DNA from: Vreelandella massiliensis
GTDB lineage: Bacteria; Pseudomonadota; Gammaproteobacteria; Pseudomonadales; Halomonadaceae
Assembly: GCF_900155385.1 (NCBI RefSeq)
Contig: NZ_LT699745.1
Coordinates: 1,192,946 to 1,256,945 of the forward strand
Direction of reading: 5' to 3'
DNA length: 64,000 nt
The translations under genes were made by a program, and so were the position numbers. The notes below the pieces were generated by a model. That model worked only from the letters and a program-made list of their open reading frames with translations. It was not told the DNA's origin and searched no databases. This document shows, piece by piece, positions 31,071 through 41,831 of this stretch (its first letter is position 1; the number at the start of each line of letters is the position of its first letter).

Positions 31071-31127
31071 CTTTAATTAGCGCCCCATGGTTGCGCTAGG
31101 TACCAATAACATTCAGGAGTGAATAGC

Positions 31128-31628
31128 ATGCGTAAACTCACGGCTGCCGTTTGTTTGATGGGCGCGATGATTCTGCCGGCACATGCGGCCGAGGTCGCGG
31201 TGCTGGATTGGCGTGCGGCGCTGATGAATACCGAGGCGGCCCAGGCGTCACTGAGCGAATTAGAGAATGAAGTGGGTGAGCAGCAGCGTGAAGCACAGGG
31301 CTTGGCTCAGGAACTGCAGGCCCTTCAGCAGCGCCTAGAGAGCGAAGGTGAGCTGATGTCGGAGGCGGAGCGTGAATCGATGATTCGTGAGCTGCAGCAA
31401 AAAGGCAGCCGCTTCGAGCAGCTGCGCCAGCAAATTGGGCAGGCCCAGCAGCGCTCCGAGCAGCAGTTTTTACAGCGGGCCGAGTCCACCCTTGAGCAAG
31501 CCGTGGATCAGGTCATCGAGCGCCACAACATCGATGTGTTGGTGGAACCCCAGGGCGTACTGCACTCATCGATGGATCTGCCTAACCTCACCGATGAGGT
31601 GACACAGACGTTTAATTCGCTGAATTAA
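31128..31628 (+). CDS. skp: Periplasmic chaperone Skp/OmpH
   Basis: Encodes a 166-residue periplasmic chaperone that holds unfolded outer-membrane proteins for BamA. A signal peptide of about 20 residues ends in PAHA/AEVAVLDW. The rest is a Gln/Glu-rich, strongly coiled-coil helical hairpin (about 40-130), forming the tentacle of the trimer, then a short C-terminal core strand. ATG 31128 is chosen with AGGAG eight bases upstream; a GTG at 31119 overlaps that site and is rejected. Confidence 0.92.
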   Translation: MRKLTAAVCLMGAMILPAHAAEVAVLDWRAALMNTEAAQASLSELENEVGEQQREAQGLAQELQALQQRLESEGELMSEAERESMIRELQQKGSRFEQLRQQIGQAQQRSEQQFLQRAESTLEQAVDQVIERHNIDVLVEPQGVLHSSMDLPNLTDEVTQTFNSLN

Positions 31629-31630
31629 AT

Positions 31631-31674
31631 CGCACCGCAAAGGCTAACGTCGTTGAGAACGTCGCTGCGGTGCG
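31631..31674. other. Hairpin between skp and lpxD
   Basis: CGCACCGCA pairs with TGCGGTGCG over a 26-base loop that itself holds the direct repeat AACGTCG. There is no T tract, so termination is doubtful. It is the only structure seen in the 86-base gap. Confidence 0.4.
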
Positions 31675-31714
31675 CTGACACCGCTCGCATTTCGCGCTAC
31701 GAGTTTGGGCTACC

Positions 31715-32752
31715 ATGACGCACGCTGCTTACACCATTACCCTGGCGGAGATTGCCCGCCATTTAGGCGTCGCATTTAGCGGCGACGGAGATTTGCCCAT
31801 TCGCGGTTTGGCGACGCTCAAGGACGCTAAACCGGATCAGGTGGCGTTCCTCGCCAATCGCGCTTATTTGAAAGATTTGGCCACGACACAAGCCGGCGCT
31901 GTTTTGCTCCACCCTGAGCACGGCAAAAACTGCCCGGTACCTCGGCTGGAGATAGACAACCCTTATCTTGGCTACGCCAAGCTGTCGCAGCTGTTCGACC
32001 CCTTGGCTGCCCAGGATACCCCTGGCATCCATCCCTCGGCGGTGGTGGCTGATGATGTCACCCTTGGATCAGGCGTATCGATCCAAGCCAACGCCGTGAT
32101 CGCCTCCGGCGCGGTGCTCGAAGACCGCGTCGTCGTAGGGCCGGGCAGCGTTGTGGGGGCGGATAGCCACCTGGGTGAGGGGACGCGCTTACATGCCAAC
32201 GTGACCGTTTGTCATGGCGTGGTCGTGGGTAAGCGGGTGATTCTGCATAGCGGCTGCGTGATCGGCGGCGACGGCTTTGGTTTTGCCCACGACGGTACCG
32301 GCTGGCACAAAATTGCACAGCTTGGCGGCGTGATTCTCGGTGACGACGTGGAAGTCGGTAGCTGTTCAAGCATTGACCGAGGGGCACTGGGGGACACCGT
32401 GATTGGCCGCGATGTCAAAATCGATAGCCAGGTGCAGATCGCGCATAACGTGCAAATCGGCGACCACAGTGCGCTTGCTGGATGCGTGGGCATTGCCGGC
32501 TCCACCAAAGTGGGTAAGCACTGCATGCTCGGTGGCGGCGTTGGGCTTTCGGGGCATTTGACCCTATGCGACGGCGTGCAAGTCACGGGGATGAGCCTTG
32601 TCACTAACTCCATTCACGCGCCAGGGGTTTACTCTTCAGGCACGGGAGCGATGCAAAACCAGCAGTGGCGTAAAAACGCCGTGCGCTTTAAGCAGCTTGA
32701 TGAGATCGCCAAGCGCCTGTCACGGCTAGAAAAACGCAGCCGTCCCGAGTAA
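31715..32752 (+). CDS. lpxD: UDP-3-O-acylglucosamine N-acyltransferase
   Basis: Encodes a 345-residue trimeric acyltransferase, the third step of lipid A synthesis, which adds a 3-hydroxyacyl chain from ACP. The N-terminal uridine-binding domain covers about 1-100. A left-handed beta helix of hexapeptide repeats follows (about 105-310), with the catalytic His likely in QIAHNVQIGDHSALAGCVGIAGS near 247. The C-terminal helix is complete. It precedes fabZ-lpxA-lpxB in the standard lipid A operon. Confidence 0.95.
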   Translation: MTHAAYTITLAEIARHLGVAFSGDGDLPIRGLATLKDAKPDQVAFLANRAYLKDLATTQAGAVLLHPEHGKNCPVPRLEIDNPYLGYAKLSQLFDPLAAQDTPGIHPSAVVADDVTLGSGVSIQANAVIASGAVLEDRVVVGPGSVVGADSHLGEGTRLHANVTVCHGVVVGKRVILHSGCVIGGDGFGFAHDGTGWHKIAQLGGVILGDDVEVGSCSSIDRGALGDTVIGRDVKIDSQVQIAHNVQIGDHSALAGCVGIAGSTKVGKHCMLGGGVGLSGHLTLCDGVQVTGMSLVTNSIHAPGVYSSGTGAMQNQQWRKNAVRFKQLDEIAKRLSRLEKRSRPE

Positions 32753-32896
32753 GCGACAAGACGTTATTTCGTGGGATATTGTGCTGGGCAGGTTGAGGCT
32801 AAGGCGTCGCGCGTTATAATCCCCTGCCTTCCCCAGCGGGAGAGCTGGACGCGCCTGAGGTTGACTCAGGGTATATGTTTTTTAGAGGTCGCTACG

Positions 32897-33340
32897 ATGG
32901 TCATGGATATCAATGAAATTCGCGAATATTTGCCCCACCGCTACCCGTTTCTGCTGGTGGACCGGGTGATGGAGCTCACCGAAGGCGAAACCATCGTGGC
33001 GTATAAAAATGTCAGCATCAACGAGCCGTTTTTTAATGGCCACTTTCCCCATCATCCGATTATGCCGGGCGTGCTGGTGATCGAGGCCCTGGCACAGGCA
33101 TGCGGGATTTTAGGGTTTAAAACCGTTAATAAACGGCCGGCCGATGGCTATGTTTATTACCTGGTCGGCAGCGATAATGTCCGTTTTAAGCGTCCGGTGA
33201 TGCCGGGTGATCAACTCCGTCTTGAGGCGAACGTCATTCGCGGCAAGCGGGGTATCTGGAAGTTTGCCTGCCGCGCCACGGTAGATGGTGAACTGGCCTG
33301 CGAAGCGGAAATTATTTGTGCCGAGAGGAAGGTGGCTTGA
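32897..33340 (+). CDS. fabZ: 3-hydroxyacyl-ACP dehydratase FabZ
   Basis: Encodes a 147-residue hot-dog-fold dehydratase of fatty-acid elongation that competes with LpxA for 3-hydroxyacyl-ACP. The catalytic stretch [23 protein letters not shown] near residues 49-71 holds the active-site His and Glu. [13 protein letters not shown] is near the start. ATG 32897 is chosen with AGAGG eight bases away; the second Met, two codons later, is also possible. Its TGA overlaps the TTG start of lpxA. Confidence 0.96.
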   Translation: MVMDINEIREYLPHRYPFLLVDRVMELTEGETIVAYKNVSINEPFFNGHFPHHPIMPGVLVIEALAQACGILGFKTVNKRPADGYVYYLVGSDNVRFKRPVMPGDQLRLEANVIRGKRGIWKFACRATVDGELACEAEIICAERKVA

Positions 33341-34104
33341 TTCATCCGACTGCACTGATTGATCCATCGGCACAGTTGGCCGATGACGTCGAAGTAGGTC
33401 CGTATAGCATCATCGGACCCGAGGTCGCGATTGGGGCGGGCTCGGTGATTGGCCCTCACGTGGTGGTGAAAGGGCCGACAACGCTGGGTGCGCGTACACG
33501 CATTTTTCAGTTCGCGTCGGTGGGTGAGGATTGCCAGGATAAAAAGTACGCCGGTGAACCCACGCGCTTGGTAATGGGCGACGATAACGTGATTCGCGAA
33601 GGTGTCACGCTGCATCGCGGCACCGTCCAGGATCGGGGCGAGACCACGATTGGCTCACGTAATTTGTTCATGGCCTATGTCCACGTGGGCCATGACTGTG
33701 TCATCGGCAACGACTGTATTCTCGCTAACCAGGTGACCCTCGCCGGGCACGTTACCGTTGGCGATTTTGCCATTTTGGGCGGATTGGCGGCTGTGCATCA
33801 GTTTTGCCACTTTGGCGAACACGCCATGGCGGGCGGTGGCTCTATCATCACCAAAGATACCCCGGCGTTTACCATGATCAACGGCAATCCGGCCCAGGTG
33901 CATGGGTTGAATTTGGTCGGCCTCAAGCGCCGTGACTTTAGCCGTGAGGCGATCAAGGCCTTAACCGATGCGTATAAACTGCTTTATCGCCAAGGGCTTA
34001 CCGTAGAGCAAGCGCTTGCGGAAATGCGCAAGCGCTACGCGCTGCCGGAAGTCGAGCGCTTCGCCGCCTCCATCGAGTGTGCAACCCGCGGCATCGTACG
34101 CTAA
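33337..34104 (+). CDS. lpxA: UDP-N-acetylglucosamine acyltransferase
   Basis: Encodes a 255-residue acyltransferase, the first committed step of lipid A synthesis. The left-handed beta helix (about 1-185) has hexapeptide repeats and the catalytic His in [15 protein letters not shown] near 120-125. The C-terminal helical domain has the conserved [17 protein letters not shown] 33337 is chosen: it overlaps the fabZ stop (TTGA), has AGGAAGG upstream, and starts [12 protein letters not shown] as the family does. lpxB begins 12 bases later. Confidence 0.95.
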   Translation: MIHPTALIDPSAQLADDVEVGPYSIIGPEVAIGAGSVIGPHVVVKGPTTLGARTRIFQFASVGEDCQDKKYAGEPTRLVMGDDNVIREGVTLHRGTVQDRGETTIGSRNLFMAYVHVGHDCVIGNDCILANQVTLAGHVTVGDFAILGGLAAVHQFCHFGEHAMAGGGSIITKDTPAFTMINGNPAQVHGLNLVGLKRRDFSREAIKALTDAYKLLYRQGLTVEQALAEMRKRYALPEVERFAASIECATRGIVR

Positions 34105-34116
34105 ACGAGGCCTGCC

Positions 34117-35286
34117 ATGACGCTTAAGCGCATCTACATCGTGGCCGGTGAGTTATCGGGCGATATCCTCGGCGCGGGCCTGATGCGTGAGCTGAAAGCG
34201 CGCCATCCGGGGATTGAGTTTCGCGGTATCGGCGGGCCGCGCATGATCGAGCTGGGGATGCAAAGCCGTTTTCCGCTGGAAACCCTCTCGGTGATGGGGC
34301 TGGTGGAAGTGCTGAAGCACTTGCCTGAGCTTCTCAAGGTACGCAAAACGCTCAAAGCCGATGCCCTGGCGTGGCAGCCGGATCTAATGTTAGGGATAGA
34401 CGCGCCCGATTTTAACTTAGGCTTGGAGCGCGCCCTGCACGCTGCGGGGATCAAAACCGCGCACTATGTGAGTCCCTCGGTATGGGCGTGGCGCCAAGGG
34501 CGGGTAAAAAAAATCGCCCGTGCGGTCGATGGCATGCTGACGCTACTGCCGTTCGAGGCCGATTTTTACCGCGCGCACCGCGTGCCGGTTGCCTTTGTCG
34601 GCCACCCGCTCGCCGACGAGCTGCCACTCGATACCGACCGCCGCGTAGCTCGGGAAGCGCTTGGGTTAGCTGCCGAAGGGCCGCTTTTGGCGCTACTGCC
34701 AGGCTCCCGGGCGAATGAGATCCGCTTTATGGGGGCGACGTTTTTCGCCGCCGCGTTAACACTCAGTGAGCGTTTCCCCACGCTTAATTTTGTGATCCCT
34801 GCTGCCACCCCGGCCCGTTTCCAAGAGCTCAAAACGCTGCTAACGGCGTACCCAGCACTCTCCCAACGGGTGACCTTGCTTGATGGTCACGCACGCGAGG
34901 CGATGGTGGCAAGCGACATGGTGCTTCTGACCTCGGGCACCGCCGCGCTGGAGGCGATGCTCTGTCATCGCCCCATGCTGGTCGCTTATAAGATGGCGCC
35001 GGCCACGCACTGGTTGGCCAAGCGGCTGGTCAAAACGCGCTGGATCTCGCTGCCCAATCTTATCGCCCAAGAGACCCTGGTGCCGGAGTTGATTCAAGAC
35101 GCCGCAAGCGCCGAGGCGATCGCCGGCGAACTCGGGAAGTTGCTTTTGCAGCCCGCCGAGTGCGAGGCGCTGGAAGCGCGCTTTGCCGCCATGCATGCCC
35201 AGCTACAGCGCGGCGCCAACCAACGCGCGGCACAGGCGATTGAAGCGATCGCCGCCGGGCAGCCGCTTGTTCAAGGTGAAACATGA
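34117..35286 (+). CDS. lpxB: Lipid-A-disaccharide synthase
   Basis: Encodes a 389-residue family GT19 glycosyltransferase that joins UDP-diacyl-GlcN and lipid X into the lipid A disaccharide at the inner face of the membrane. It has the N-terminal [15 protein letters not shown] at about 8-22, the [15 protein letters not shown] motif near 121-135, [12 protein letters not shown] near 190, and [18 protein letters not shown] near 270. Length is typical. Its stop overlaps the rnhB ATG (ATGA). Confidence 0.96.
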   Translation: MTLKRIYIVAGELSGDILGAGLMRELKARHPGIEFRGIGGPRMIELGMQSRFPLETLSVMGLVEVLKHLPELLKVRKTLKADALAWQPDLMLGIDAPDFNLGLERALHAAGIKTAHYVSPSVWAWRQGRVKKIARAVDGMLTLLPFEADFYRAHRVPVAFVGHPLADELPLDTDRRVAREALGLAAEGPLLALLPGSRANEIRFMGATFFAAALTLSERFPTLNFVIPAATPARFQELKTLLTAYPALSQRVTLLDGHAREAMVASDMVLLTSGTAALEAMLCHRPMLVAYKMAPATHWLAKRLVKTRWISLPNLIAQETLVPELIQDAASAEAIAGELGKLLLQPAECEALEARFAAMHAQLQRGANQRAAQAIEAIAAGQPLVQGET

Positions 35287-35900
35287 GCACAGAAATCGCC
35301 GCTTGGCCGCCCCTGGAAATCGCCTACCAAGGCGATCGACTCGCGGGCATTGATGAAGTGGGGCGCGGACCCCTCGTCGGCAGTGTGGTCGCCGCTGCCG
35401 TTATCTTGAACCCGGCGATGCCGATTGACGGGCTTACCGACTCCAAAAAGCTCACCGCGCGAAAGCGCGAAGCCCTCGACGAGGAGATTCGCCAGAAAGC
35501 CTTGGCGTTTTGCGTCGCCGAGGCCTCGGCGGCTGAGGTCGATACGCTCAATATCTTTCATGCCACGCACTTGGCCATGCGCCGCGCGATCGACGGACTT
35601 AGCCCCGCAGCGGAGTATTTGCTGGTCGACGGTAATCGCCAGCCAGGCCACGCACTCCCGGGCCAAGCGGTGGTGAAGGGCGATTTGCGCCATCATGCGA
35701 TTGCCGCTGCATCGATTCTGGCCAAGGTGGCCCGCGATGCGCAGATGGTCGCGCTGGATGCGCGCCATCCGGAGTACGGCTTCGCCCGCCATAAAGGTTA
35801 CGCGACGACGGAACACCTGGCCGCGCTGGACGCCCACGGCCCTCTGCCTGAGCATCGCCAAAGTTTTGCTCCGGTGAAGCGACAGCTCGTTTTGCTATAA
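35283..35900 (+). CDS. rnhB: Ribonuclease HII
   Basis: Encodes a 205-residue RNase HII that cleaves RNA in RNA/DNA hybrids and starts removal of single ribonucleotides from DNA. The acidic active site is seen as [15 protein letters not shown] near 20-34 (Asp and Glu), LLVDGN near 116 and the later Asp in KVARDAQM. The C-terminal [14 protein letters not shown] is characteristic. It starts within the lpxB stop, so expression is coupled. dnaE starts 75 bases downstream. Confidence 0.96.
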   Translation: MSTEIAAWPPLEIAYQGDRLAGIDEVGRGPLVGSVVAAAVILNPAMPIDGLTDSKKLTARKREALDEEIRQKALAFCVAEASAAEVDTLNIFHATHLAMRRAIDGLSPAAEYLLVDGNRQPGHALPGQAVVKGDLRHHAIAAASILAKVARDAQMVALDARHPEYGFARHKGYATTEHLAALDAHGPLPEHRQSFAPVKRQLVLL

Positions 35901-35975
35901 CGCTGTCCTGTATTTAATCCCTGTTATTTAACCCCTGTTATCCATGTACTTTATTTGCCCAGCGGCGAGATTCTT

Positions 35976-38900
35976 ATGACGGTTCCGTTTGTCCATTTGC
36001 GCATACACAGCGAATACTCCCTGGTCGATGGCCTGGTCAAGCTTAAGCCACTGGTCGCCGCCACCGCTGAGCAGGAGATGCCCGCAGTGGCGCTCACGGA
36101 CGAGGCGAACCTATTTGGGCTGGTGAAATTCTATACCGCCGCCCAGGGCGCCGGTATCAAGCCGATTATTGGCAGCGATCTGTGGCTGCATAATCCCCAC
36201 GATGAGGTCCACCCGTATCGGATCACGCTGTTGGCTATGAACGAGACGGGGTATCGCAACCTGACCGAGCTGATTTCGAAAGGCTGGACCAAGGGCCAGC
36301 GTCAAGGGCGGGCGATTCTCGACAAGCGCTGGGTGCTGGCCCAAAGCGAGGGGCTGATTGCGCTCTCGGGCGCGCGCGACGGCGAAATCGGTCGTCACTT
36401 GCTGTCTGAGCACTACGCAGATGCCAAGGCGCTGCTGCATGAGTGGCAGGAAGCCTTCCCCGAGCGCTTCTATCTGGAGCTGACCCGCACGGGGCGGCCG
36501 CTTGAAGAGGCCTGTGTGCATGCAAGCGTCAGGCTCGCCCTCGATACCGGCACGCCGGTGGTCGCCACTAACGACGTGCGCTTTCTTGAGCGCGACGACT
36601 TCTGGGCCCATGAAACCCGCGTGGCGATCGGCGAGGGCAAGGCCCTAGACGACCCACGCCGCGAGCGCAAGTACGCCGAAGAGCAGTACCTGAAAAGCCC
36701 CGCCGAGATGGCCGAGCTGTTCGCGGATATCCCTGAGGCGTTGGAAAACAGCGTCATGATCGCCAAGCGCTGCAGCGTCGACGTGCGTTTGGGCGAAATC
36801 TTCCTGCCCGAGTTCGAAATCCCCGAGGGCATGACCCAGGATGAGTTTTTTCGCAAGGTCTCCCACGATGGCCTGACCGAGCGGCTGGATTTTCTCTTTC
36901 CGCCAGCGCAATACCCCCGCGAAGGTAGCGACTACCAGGCCATCGACAAGCGCTATCGGGAGCGGCTCGATTTCGAGCTCGATATCATCATCCAGATGGG
37001 GTTCCCCGGCTACTTCTTGATCGTGATGGACTTTATCCAGTGGGCCAAGGATAACCAGGTTCCGGTAGGGCCGGGACGGGGCTCCGGCGCTGGGTCGCTG
37101 GTGGCGTACGCCCAGAAGATCACCGACCTCGACCCGATCGGTTACGACCTGCTGTTTGAGCGCTTCCTAAACCCCGAACGTGTATCGATGCCCGACTTCG
37201 ACGTTGACTTCTGTATGGAGAAGCGCGACCGGGTGATCGAGTATGTCGCCGAGCGCTACGGACGCGATGCGGTGTCGCAGATCGTCACGTTCGGCACCAT
37301 GGCCGCCAAGGCGGTGGTGCGCGACGTGGCCCGCGCGCAAGGCAAGCCCTATTCGCTCGGCGATAAGCTCTCCAAGCTGATTCCGTTTGAGGTCGGAATG
37401 ACGCTTTCCAAGGCGATTGACGCCGAGCCCGCGCTTCAGGCGTTTGTCGAGGACGACGACGAAGCCGGCGAGATTTGGGAGATGGCGCGCAAGCTGGAAG
37501 GCGTCACCCGTGGCACCGGCAAACACGCCGGCGGCGTGGTCATCGCCCCTACGAAGCTGACCGACTTCGCGCCGCTTTTGTGCGACGAAGATGGCTCGGG
37601 ACTGATGGTGCAGTTCGATAAAAACGATATCGAGGAAGCCGGCCTGGTGAAGTTCGACTTCCTGGGGCTGCGCACCCTCACCATCATCGACTGGGCGCTA
37701 GAGATGGTCGATAAGGTGCGCGCGGCGAGCGGGGAGGAGCCACTCAATATCGATGCCATCCCGCTGGATGACGTGCCGACCTTTGACATGCTCAAGCGCG
37801 CCGAAACCACGGCGGTGTTTCAGCTCGAATCCCGCGGCATGAAGGAGTTGATCAAGCGCCTGTTGCCCGATTCGCTCGACGATATGATCGCGCTGGTGGC
37901 CCTGTTCCGCCCGGGGCCGCTGCAGTCGGGCATGGTGGACGACTTTATTAACCGTAAACACGGTCGCGCGGAGGTCTCTTATCCGCACCCGGACTATCAG
38001 CACAAGCTGCTCGAGCCGGTGCTCAAGCCCACCTACGGCATCATTCTTTACCAAGAGCAGGTGATGCAGATTGCCCAGGTGATGGCGGGCTACAGCCTCG
38101 GCCAGGCGGATATGCTGCGCCGCGCCATGGGTAAGAAAAAGCCCGAGGAGATGGCCAAGCAGCGCGCCGGCTTCATGGACGGCTGCGCGGCCAACGGGAT
38201 CGATAAAGACCTCGCGGGGAATATCTTCGACCTGGTGGAGAAGTTTGCTGGCTACGGCTTTAACAAGTCGCACTCGGCGGCCTACGCGCTGGTCTCCTAC
38301 CAAACGGCGTGGCTCAAGGCGCACTACCCGGGGCCCTTCATGGCCGCGGTAATGTCCACCGAAATGGACAACCTGGATAAGGTCGTGCCGCTGATCGAGG
38401 AGTGTCGCCACCTCAAGCTCACCGTGACGCCCCCAGACGTCAACGTGGGCGGCTACAAGTTCACCGTCGATGTTGAGGGCCGTGTGGTGTATGGCCTAGG
38501 GGCGATTCGCGGGGTAGGCGAAGGGCCCATCGGTGCGATTGTCGAGGCGCGTGAAGCCGAAGGGCCGTTTACCGACCTGTTCGACTTCTGCCGGCGCATC
38601 GACCCCAAACGCATGAATAAGCGCACGCTGGAAGCGCTGATTCGCTCCGGCGCGCTGGATAACTTAGGTCCCCATCGGGCGGTGCTCGCCGCGGCGATGG
38701 AGGATGCGCTTAAGGCCGCCGCGCAGAACCATACCAACCAGAACTTAGGTATGCTGGATATGTTCGGTGACGCCTTCGCGGCCGCCGAGGATAACGATGT
38801 TTACGCTGAGTATCGGGGCGTGCGCGAGTGGAGCGACCGCGAGCGCTTGGCGGGCGAAAAAGAGACCCTGGGGCTTTATCTCACCGGGCACCCCATCGAC

Positions 38901-39476
38901 GAGTACGAGCGCGAGTTGAAGCGCTTTGTCTCCACCCGCATCGCCGACTTATCCCCCTCCCGGGAGCCGCAGCGCGTCGCCGGATTGGTGGTCGGCGTGC
39001 GCACGATGAAGTCCAAGCGTGGCGACACCATGGCGTTTATTACCCTGGATGATCGCACCGGGCGTATCGAGGCATCGCTATTTGGCGAGCTTTTCGACCA
39101 GTTGCGCGGCCAGATCGAGTCCGATCAGGTGTTGATCGTTGAAGGTGATGTCTCAAGCGATGACTACTCGGGCGGACTAAAATTGCGCGGTAAAGACGTC
39201 ACGCCCATGGTCGCCGCAAGGGTGCGTTATGGCGAATCCGTCGATGTGGCGCTGGTAGCTGAGCGCATTAACGGTCGTTTGGTCGAGACCCTGCGCGATA
39301 GCTTGACGCCCTATCGCGACAGCGAAGGCTTGCCCGTGCGGCTGCAGTATCGCCACCCCGAGGCCACGGCGTGGTTTGAACTGGCCGCCGAGTGGCGAGT
39401 GGCGCCGAGTGACGATCTATTGCTGGCGCTGCAAGACGTGCAGGGCCAGGCGGGTGTTCAACTGCGCTATCGTTAA
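35976..39476 (+). CDS. dnaE: DNA polymerase III alpha subunit
   Basis: Encodes a 1166-residue replicative polymerase subunit (C family). The N-terminal PHP domain (about 1-275, starts [15 protein letters not shown]) is followed by the palm: [15 protein letters not shown] near 365 and the catalytic aspartates in [19 protein letters not shown] near 405-422. The thumb, fingers, helix-hairpin-helix and the C-terminal OB fold (about 990-1080, [21 protein letters not shown]) are complete. ATG 35976 (MTVPFVHL) is chosen with GGCGAGA upstream. Length agrees with E. coli DnaE (1160). Confidence 0.98.
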   Translation: MTVPFVHLRIHSEYSLVDGLVKLKPLVAATAEQEMPAVALTDEANLFGLVKFYTAAQGAGIKPIIGSDLWLHNPHDEVHPYRITLLAMNETGYRNLTELISKGWTKGQRQGRAILDKRWVLAQSEGLIALSGARDGEIGRHLLSEHYADAKALLHEWQEAFPERFYLELTRTGRPLEEACVHASVRLALDTGTPVVATNDVRFLERDDFWAHETRVAIGEGKALDDPRRERKYAEEQYLKSPAEMAELFADIPEALENSVMIAKRCSVDVRLGEIFLPEFEIPEGMTQDEFFRKVSHDGLTERLDFLFPPAQYPREGSDYQAIDKRYRERLDFELDIIIQMGFPGYFLIVMDFIQWAKDNQVPVGPGRGSGAGSLVAYAQKITDLDPIGYDLLFERFLNPERVSMPDFDVDFCMEKRDRVIEYVAERYGRDAVSQIVTFGTMAAKAVVRDVARAQGKPYSLGDKLSKLIPFEVGMTLSKAIDAEPALQAFVEDDDEAGEIWEMARKLEGVTRGTGKHAGGVVIAPTKLTDFAPLLCDEDGSGLMVQFDKNDIEEAGLVKFDFLGLRTLTIIDWALEMVDKVRAASGEEPLNIDAIPLDDVPTFDMLKRAETTAVFQLESRGMKELIKRLLPDSLDDMIALVALFRPGPLQSGMVDDFINRKHGRAEVSYPHPDYQHKLLEPVLKPTYGIILYQEQVMQIAQVMAGYSLGQADMLRRAMGKKKPEEMAKQRAGFMDGCAANGIDKDLAGNIFDLVEKFAGYGFNKSHSAAYALVSYQTAWLKAHYPGPFMAAVMSTEMDNLDKVVPLIEECRHLKLTVTPPDVNVGGYKFTVDVEGRVVYGLGAIRGVGEGPIGAIVEAREAEGPFTDLFDFCRRIDPKRMNKRTLEALIRSGALDNLGPHRAVLAAAMEDALKAAAQNHTNQNLGMLDMFGDAFAAAEDNDVYAEYRGVREWSDRERLAGEKETLGLYLTGHPIDEYERELKRFVSTRIADLSPSREPQRVAGLVVGVRTMKSKRGDTMAFITLDDRTGRIEASLFGELFDQLRGQIESDQVLIVEGDVSSDDYSGGLKLRGKDVTPMVAARVRYGESVDVALVAERINGRLVETLRDSLTPYRDSEGLPVRLQYRHPEATAWFELAAEWRVAPSDDLLLALQDVQGQAGVQLRYR

Positions 39477-39580
39477 CAACGGGTGTTACGGTGCCAGCGC
39501 TTGCGTGACAAGGATAGGGTGCGATAATGCGTGGCACTATTGCGCGTTCCGAGAAGGCTTAATTTTTACAGGCTTAGCCG

Positions 39581-40537
39581 ATGAATCCTAATTACCTCGA
39601 TTTTGAACAGCCGATTGCCGAGCTGCAGGCAAAAATTGAAGAGCTGCGTTTGGTCAGTACCGACAGCCAAGTCAATCTCTCCGATGAGATTGAGCGCTTG
39701 GAGGAGAAGAGCCGCAAGCTCACCGAGTCGATCTTCAAGGACTTGACGCCTTGGCAGGTGTCACAGCTTTCGCGGCATCCACAGCGCCCCTATACGCTGG
39801 ATTATCTTGAGCACATTTTTACCGACTTTGATGAGCTGCACGGCGATCGCCGCTTTGCCGATGACGCGGCAATCGTCGGCGGCGTCGCCCGGCTTAACGA
39901 TAAGCCCGTGATGGTGATTGGCCACCAGAAAGGCCGCGACGTAAAAGAGAAAGTGCGGCGCAATTTTGGCATGCCGCGCCCAGAAGGCTATCGCAAAGCG
40001 TGCCGGTTAATGGAGATGGCTGAGCGCTTCAACATGCCGGTGCTGACGTTTATCGACACCCCAGGGGCCTACCCGGGCATCGACGCCGAGGAGCGCGGCC
40101 AGTCCGAGGCGATTGCTTACAACTTGGCGGTGATGTCGCGGCTCAAAACGCCGATTATCTCCACCGTTGTCGGCGAAGGCGGCTCGGGCGGGGCGCTGGC
40201 GATCGGCGTGTGCGACGAGCTGCACATGCTGCAATACTCGACCTACTCGGTGATCTCGCCTGAGGGCTGCGCGTCGATTCTATGGAAGAGCGCCGAAAAA
40301 GCCTCCGACGCGGCGCAGGCGATGGGCATCACCGCCGAGCGTTTAAAGGAGCTCGGCTTTGTCGACGCCTTGGTGAAAGAGCCGCTCGGCGGCGCGCATC
40401 GCCACCCGATCACCACCGCCGAGCGCGTTAAAGAGACGCTCGATGCAAGCCTTGAGCGCCTGCAGGCGATGGATACCGACACGCTGCTCGCGCGGCGCTA
40501 CGAGCGGTTGATGAGCTATGGCGCGCCCGCCGCTTGA
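39581..40537 (+). CDS. accA: Acetyl-CoA carboxylase carboxyltransferase subunit alpha
   Basis: Encodes a 318-residue AccA that, with AccD, transfers the carboxyl group from carboxybiotin to acetyl-CoA. The crotonase-like core includes [31 protein letters not shown] residues near 108-134, [10 protein letters not shown] near 158, and the oxyanion region [12 protein letters not shown] near 196-207. The start [16 protein letters not shown] is family-typical. Its last 20 bases overlap the tilS start in another frame. Confidence 0.97.
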   Translation: MNPNYLDFEQPIAELQAKIEELRLVSTDSQVNLSDEIERLEEKSRKLTESIFKDLTPWQVSQLSRHPQRPYTLDYLEHIFTDFDELHGDRRFADDAAIVGGVARLNDKPVMVIGHQKGRDVKEKVRRNFGMPRPEGYRKACRLMEMAERFNMPVLTFIDTPGAYPGIDAEERGQSEAIAYNLAVMSRLKTPIISTVVGEGGSGGALAIGVCDELHMLQYSTYSVISPEGCASILWKSAEKASDAAQAMGITAERLKELGFVDALVKEPLGGAHRHPITTAERVKETLDASLERLQAMDTDTLLARRYERLMSYGAPAA

Positions 40538-41831
40538 GCCGCTGTTAACGCGATTGCAAAGCGCCCTGGTGGAGACCCCACCGGGGCGCTCTGTTTGGGT
40601 GGCGCTTTCCGGCGGGCTGGACTCAACGCTTTTGCTCACCCTCGCCGCCGCCGTGTGCAAAGAGGCGCAAATACCGCTAAGGGCGATGCATGTGCATCAC
40701 GGCCTGCAAACGGCTGCCGATGCCTTTGAACAGCACTGCCAAGCGCTCTGTCAGCGCCTCAACGTACCCTTGACCCTCGCCCGGGTGACGGTGGAGCCGA
40801 GCGGTCAAGGTGTCGAAGGCGCGGCGCGCGAGGCACGCTACGGCGCTTTTGCCACGCATATTCCACCCGGCGATACGCTTTGGCTGGCGCAGCACCAAGA
40901 TGACCAAGCCGAAACCTTTCTTCTCGCCGCCCTGCGGCGTAGCGGCATCCGGGGGTTGGCCGCGATGCCCCGCGTGCGGGAGTGGCGCGGCGTATGGCTT
41001 ATTCGCCCCTGGCGAGACGTGCCCAAGCAGCGCCTGGAAAGTGCCGCGCAGGCGCTGGATCTTCAGTGGTGCGATGACCCTTCCAACTGCGATACGCACT
41101 TTGATCGTAACTTCTTACGCCACCGCGTCTTGCCGGTGCTCGCCGAGCGCTGGCCGCAGGTGCGGGGCGCTTTTGCCGCAAGCGCCGAACAGGCCGGCGA
41201 GGCCGATGCGCTCTTGGGCGAGTATGCGGCCGAGGAGCTCAACGCGCTGACATGCGGGCCGGGGCAGCTTGACGCAAAGGCGCTTAGGCAGCGCTGTCCG
41301 GCGCGTCAGCGGCTTTTAATCCGCCGCTTCTGCCAGCAGCGGGGGATCGCCACGCCACCACGTAAGCGCCTGGAGAGCTTGCTGACGCAGCTAGACGCCG
41401 CCAACGATGCTCAGGTGTGCGTTACATGGGAAGCCGCCGAGGCGCGGGTGTGGCAACAAAGGCTCTACCTTATGCCTGCGCGCGCGCCGCTGCCCGCCTG
41501 GCAAACCTGGTGGAACGGGCGCGCGCCGCTGGTGACGCCTTTGGGCGAGGTTCCGCTTTCGGTCGTGAGTCAAGCGCCGTTGATGGCCACTTGGCGTCAG
41601 GGCGGTGAGGTCTTGGAACTCCCCGCGCGCGGTCGGCGCGATCTCAAGCGGCTGCTGCAGGAAACTCGCATTCCGCCGTGGGAGCGCGAACGGGTGGTCG
41701 TGATTTGGAAAGCGCACCCCGATGGCGCGCTTTTACACTGCGTGGCGGCATTGCATCCGCCCACCGGATGCTATTGGCAAGCGGCAGGGTGGACGGTCTT
41801 GTGGGAGGGAGCTAGCGCACCGCAAGCGTGA
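40518..41831 (+). CDS. tilS: tRNA(Ile)-lysidine synthetase
   Basis: Encodes a 437-residue enzyme that attaches lysine to C34 of tRNA-Ile(CAU), changing its identity from Met to Ile. The PP-loop SGGLDST is at residues 31-37. [28 protein letters not shown] near 120-147 and the [10 protein letters not shown] region near 195-205 follow. The C-terminal TilS domain ends the protein. The start overlaps the accA end by 20 bases, as in many gammaproteobacteria. Its 3' end overlaps the convergent ppx end by 20 bases. Confidence 0.95.
   Translation: MARPPLEPLLTRLQSALVETPPGRSVWVALSGGLDSTLLLTLAAAVCKEAQIPLRAMHVHHGLQTAADAFEQHCQALCQRLNVPLTLARVTVEPSGQGVEGAAREARYGAFATHIPPGDTLWLAQHQDDQAETFLLAALRRSGIRGLAAMPRVREWRGVWLIRPWRDVPKQRLESAAQALDLQWCDDPSNCDTHFDRNFLRHRVLPVLAERWPQVRGAFAASAEQAGEADALLGEYAAEELNALTCGPGQLDAKALRQRCPARQRLLIRRFCQQRGIATPPRKRLESLLTQLDAANDAQVCVTWEAAEARVWQQRLYLMPARAPLPAWQTWWNGRAPLVTPLGEVPLSVVSQAPLMATWRQGGEVLELPARGRRDLKRLLQETRIPPWERERVVVIWKAHPDGALLHCVAALHPPTGCYWQAAGWTVLWEGASAPQA

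Noticed and set aside
39477..39580. Small gene between dnaE and accA
   Set aside because: Only about 100 bases, and the open frames there have no ribosome site and run into accA or dnaE.
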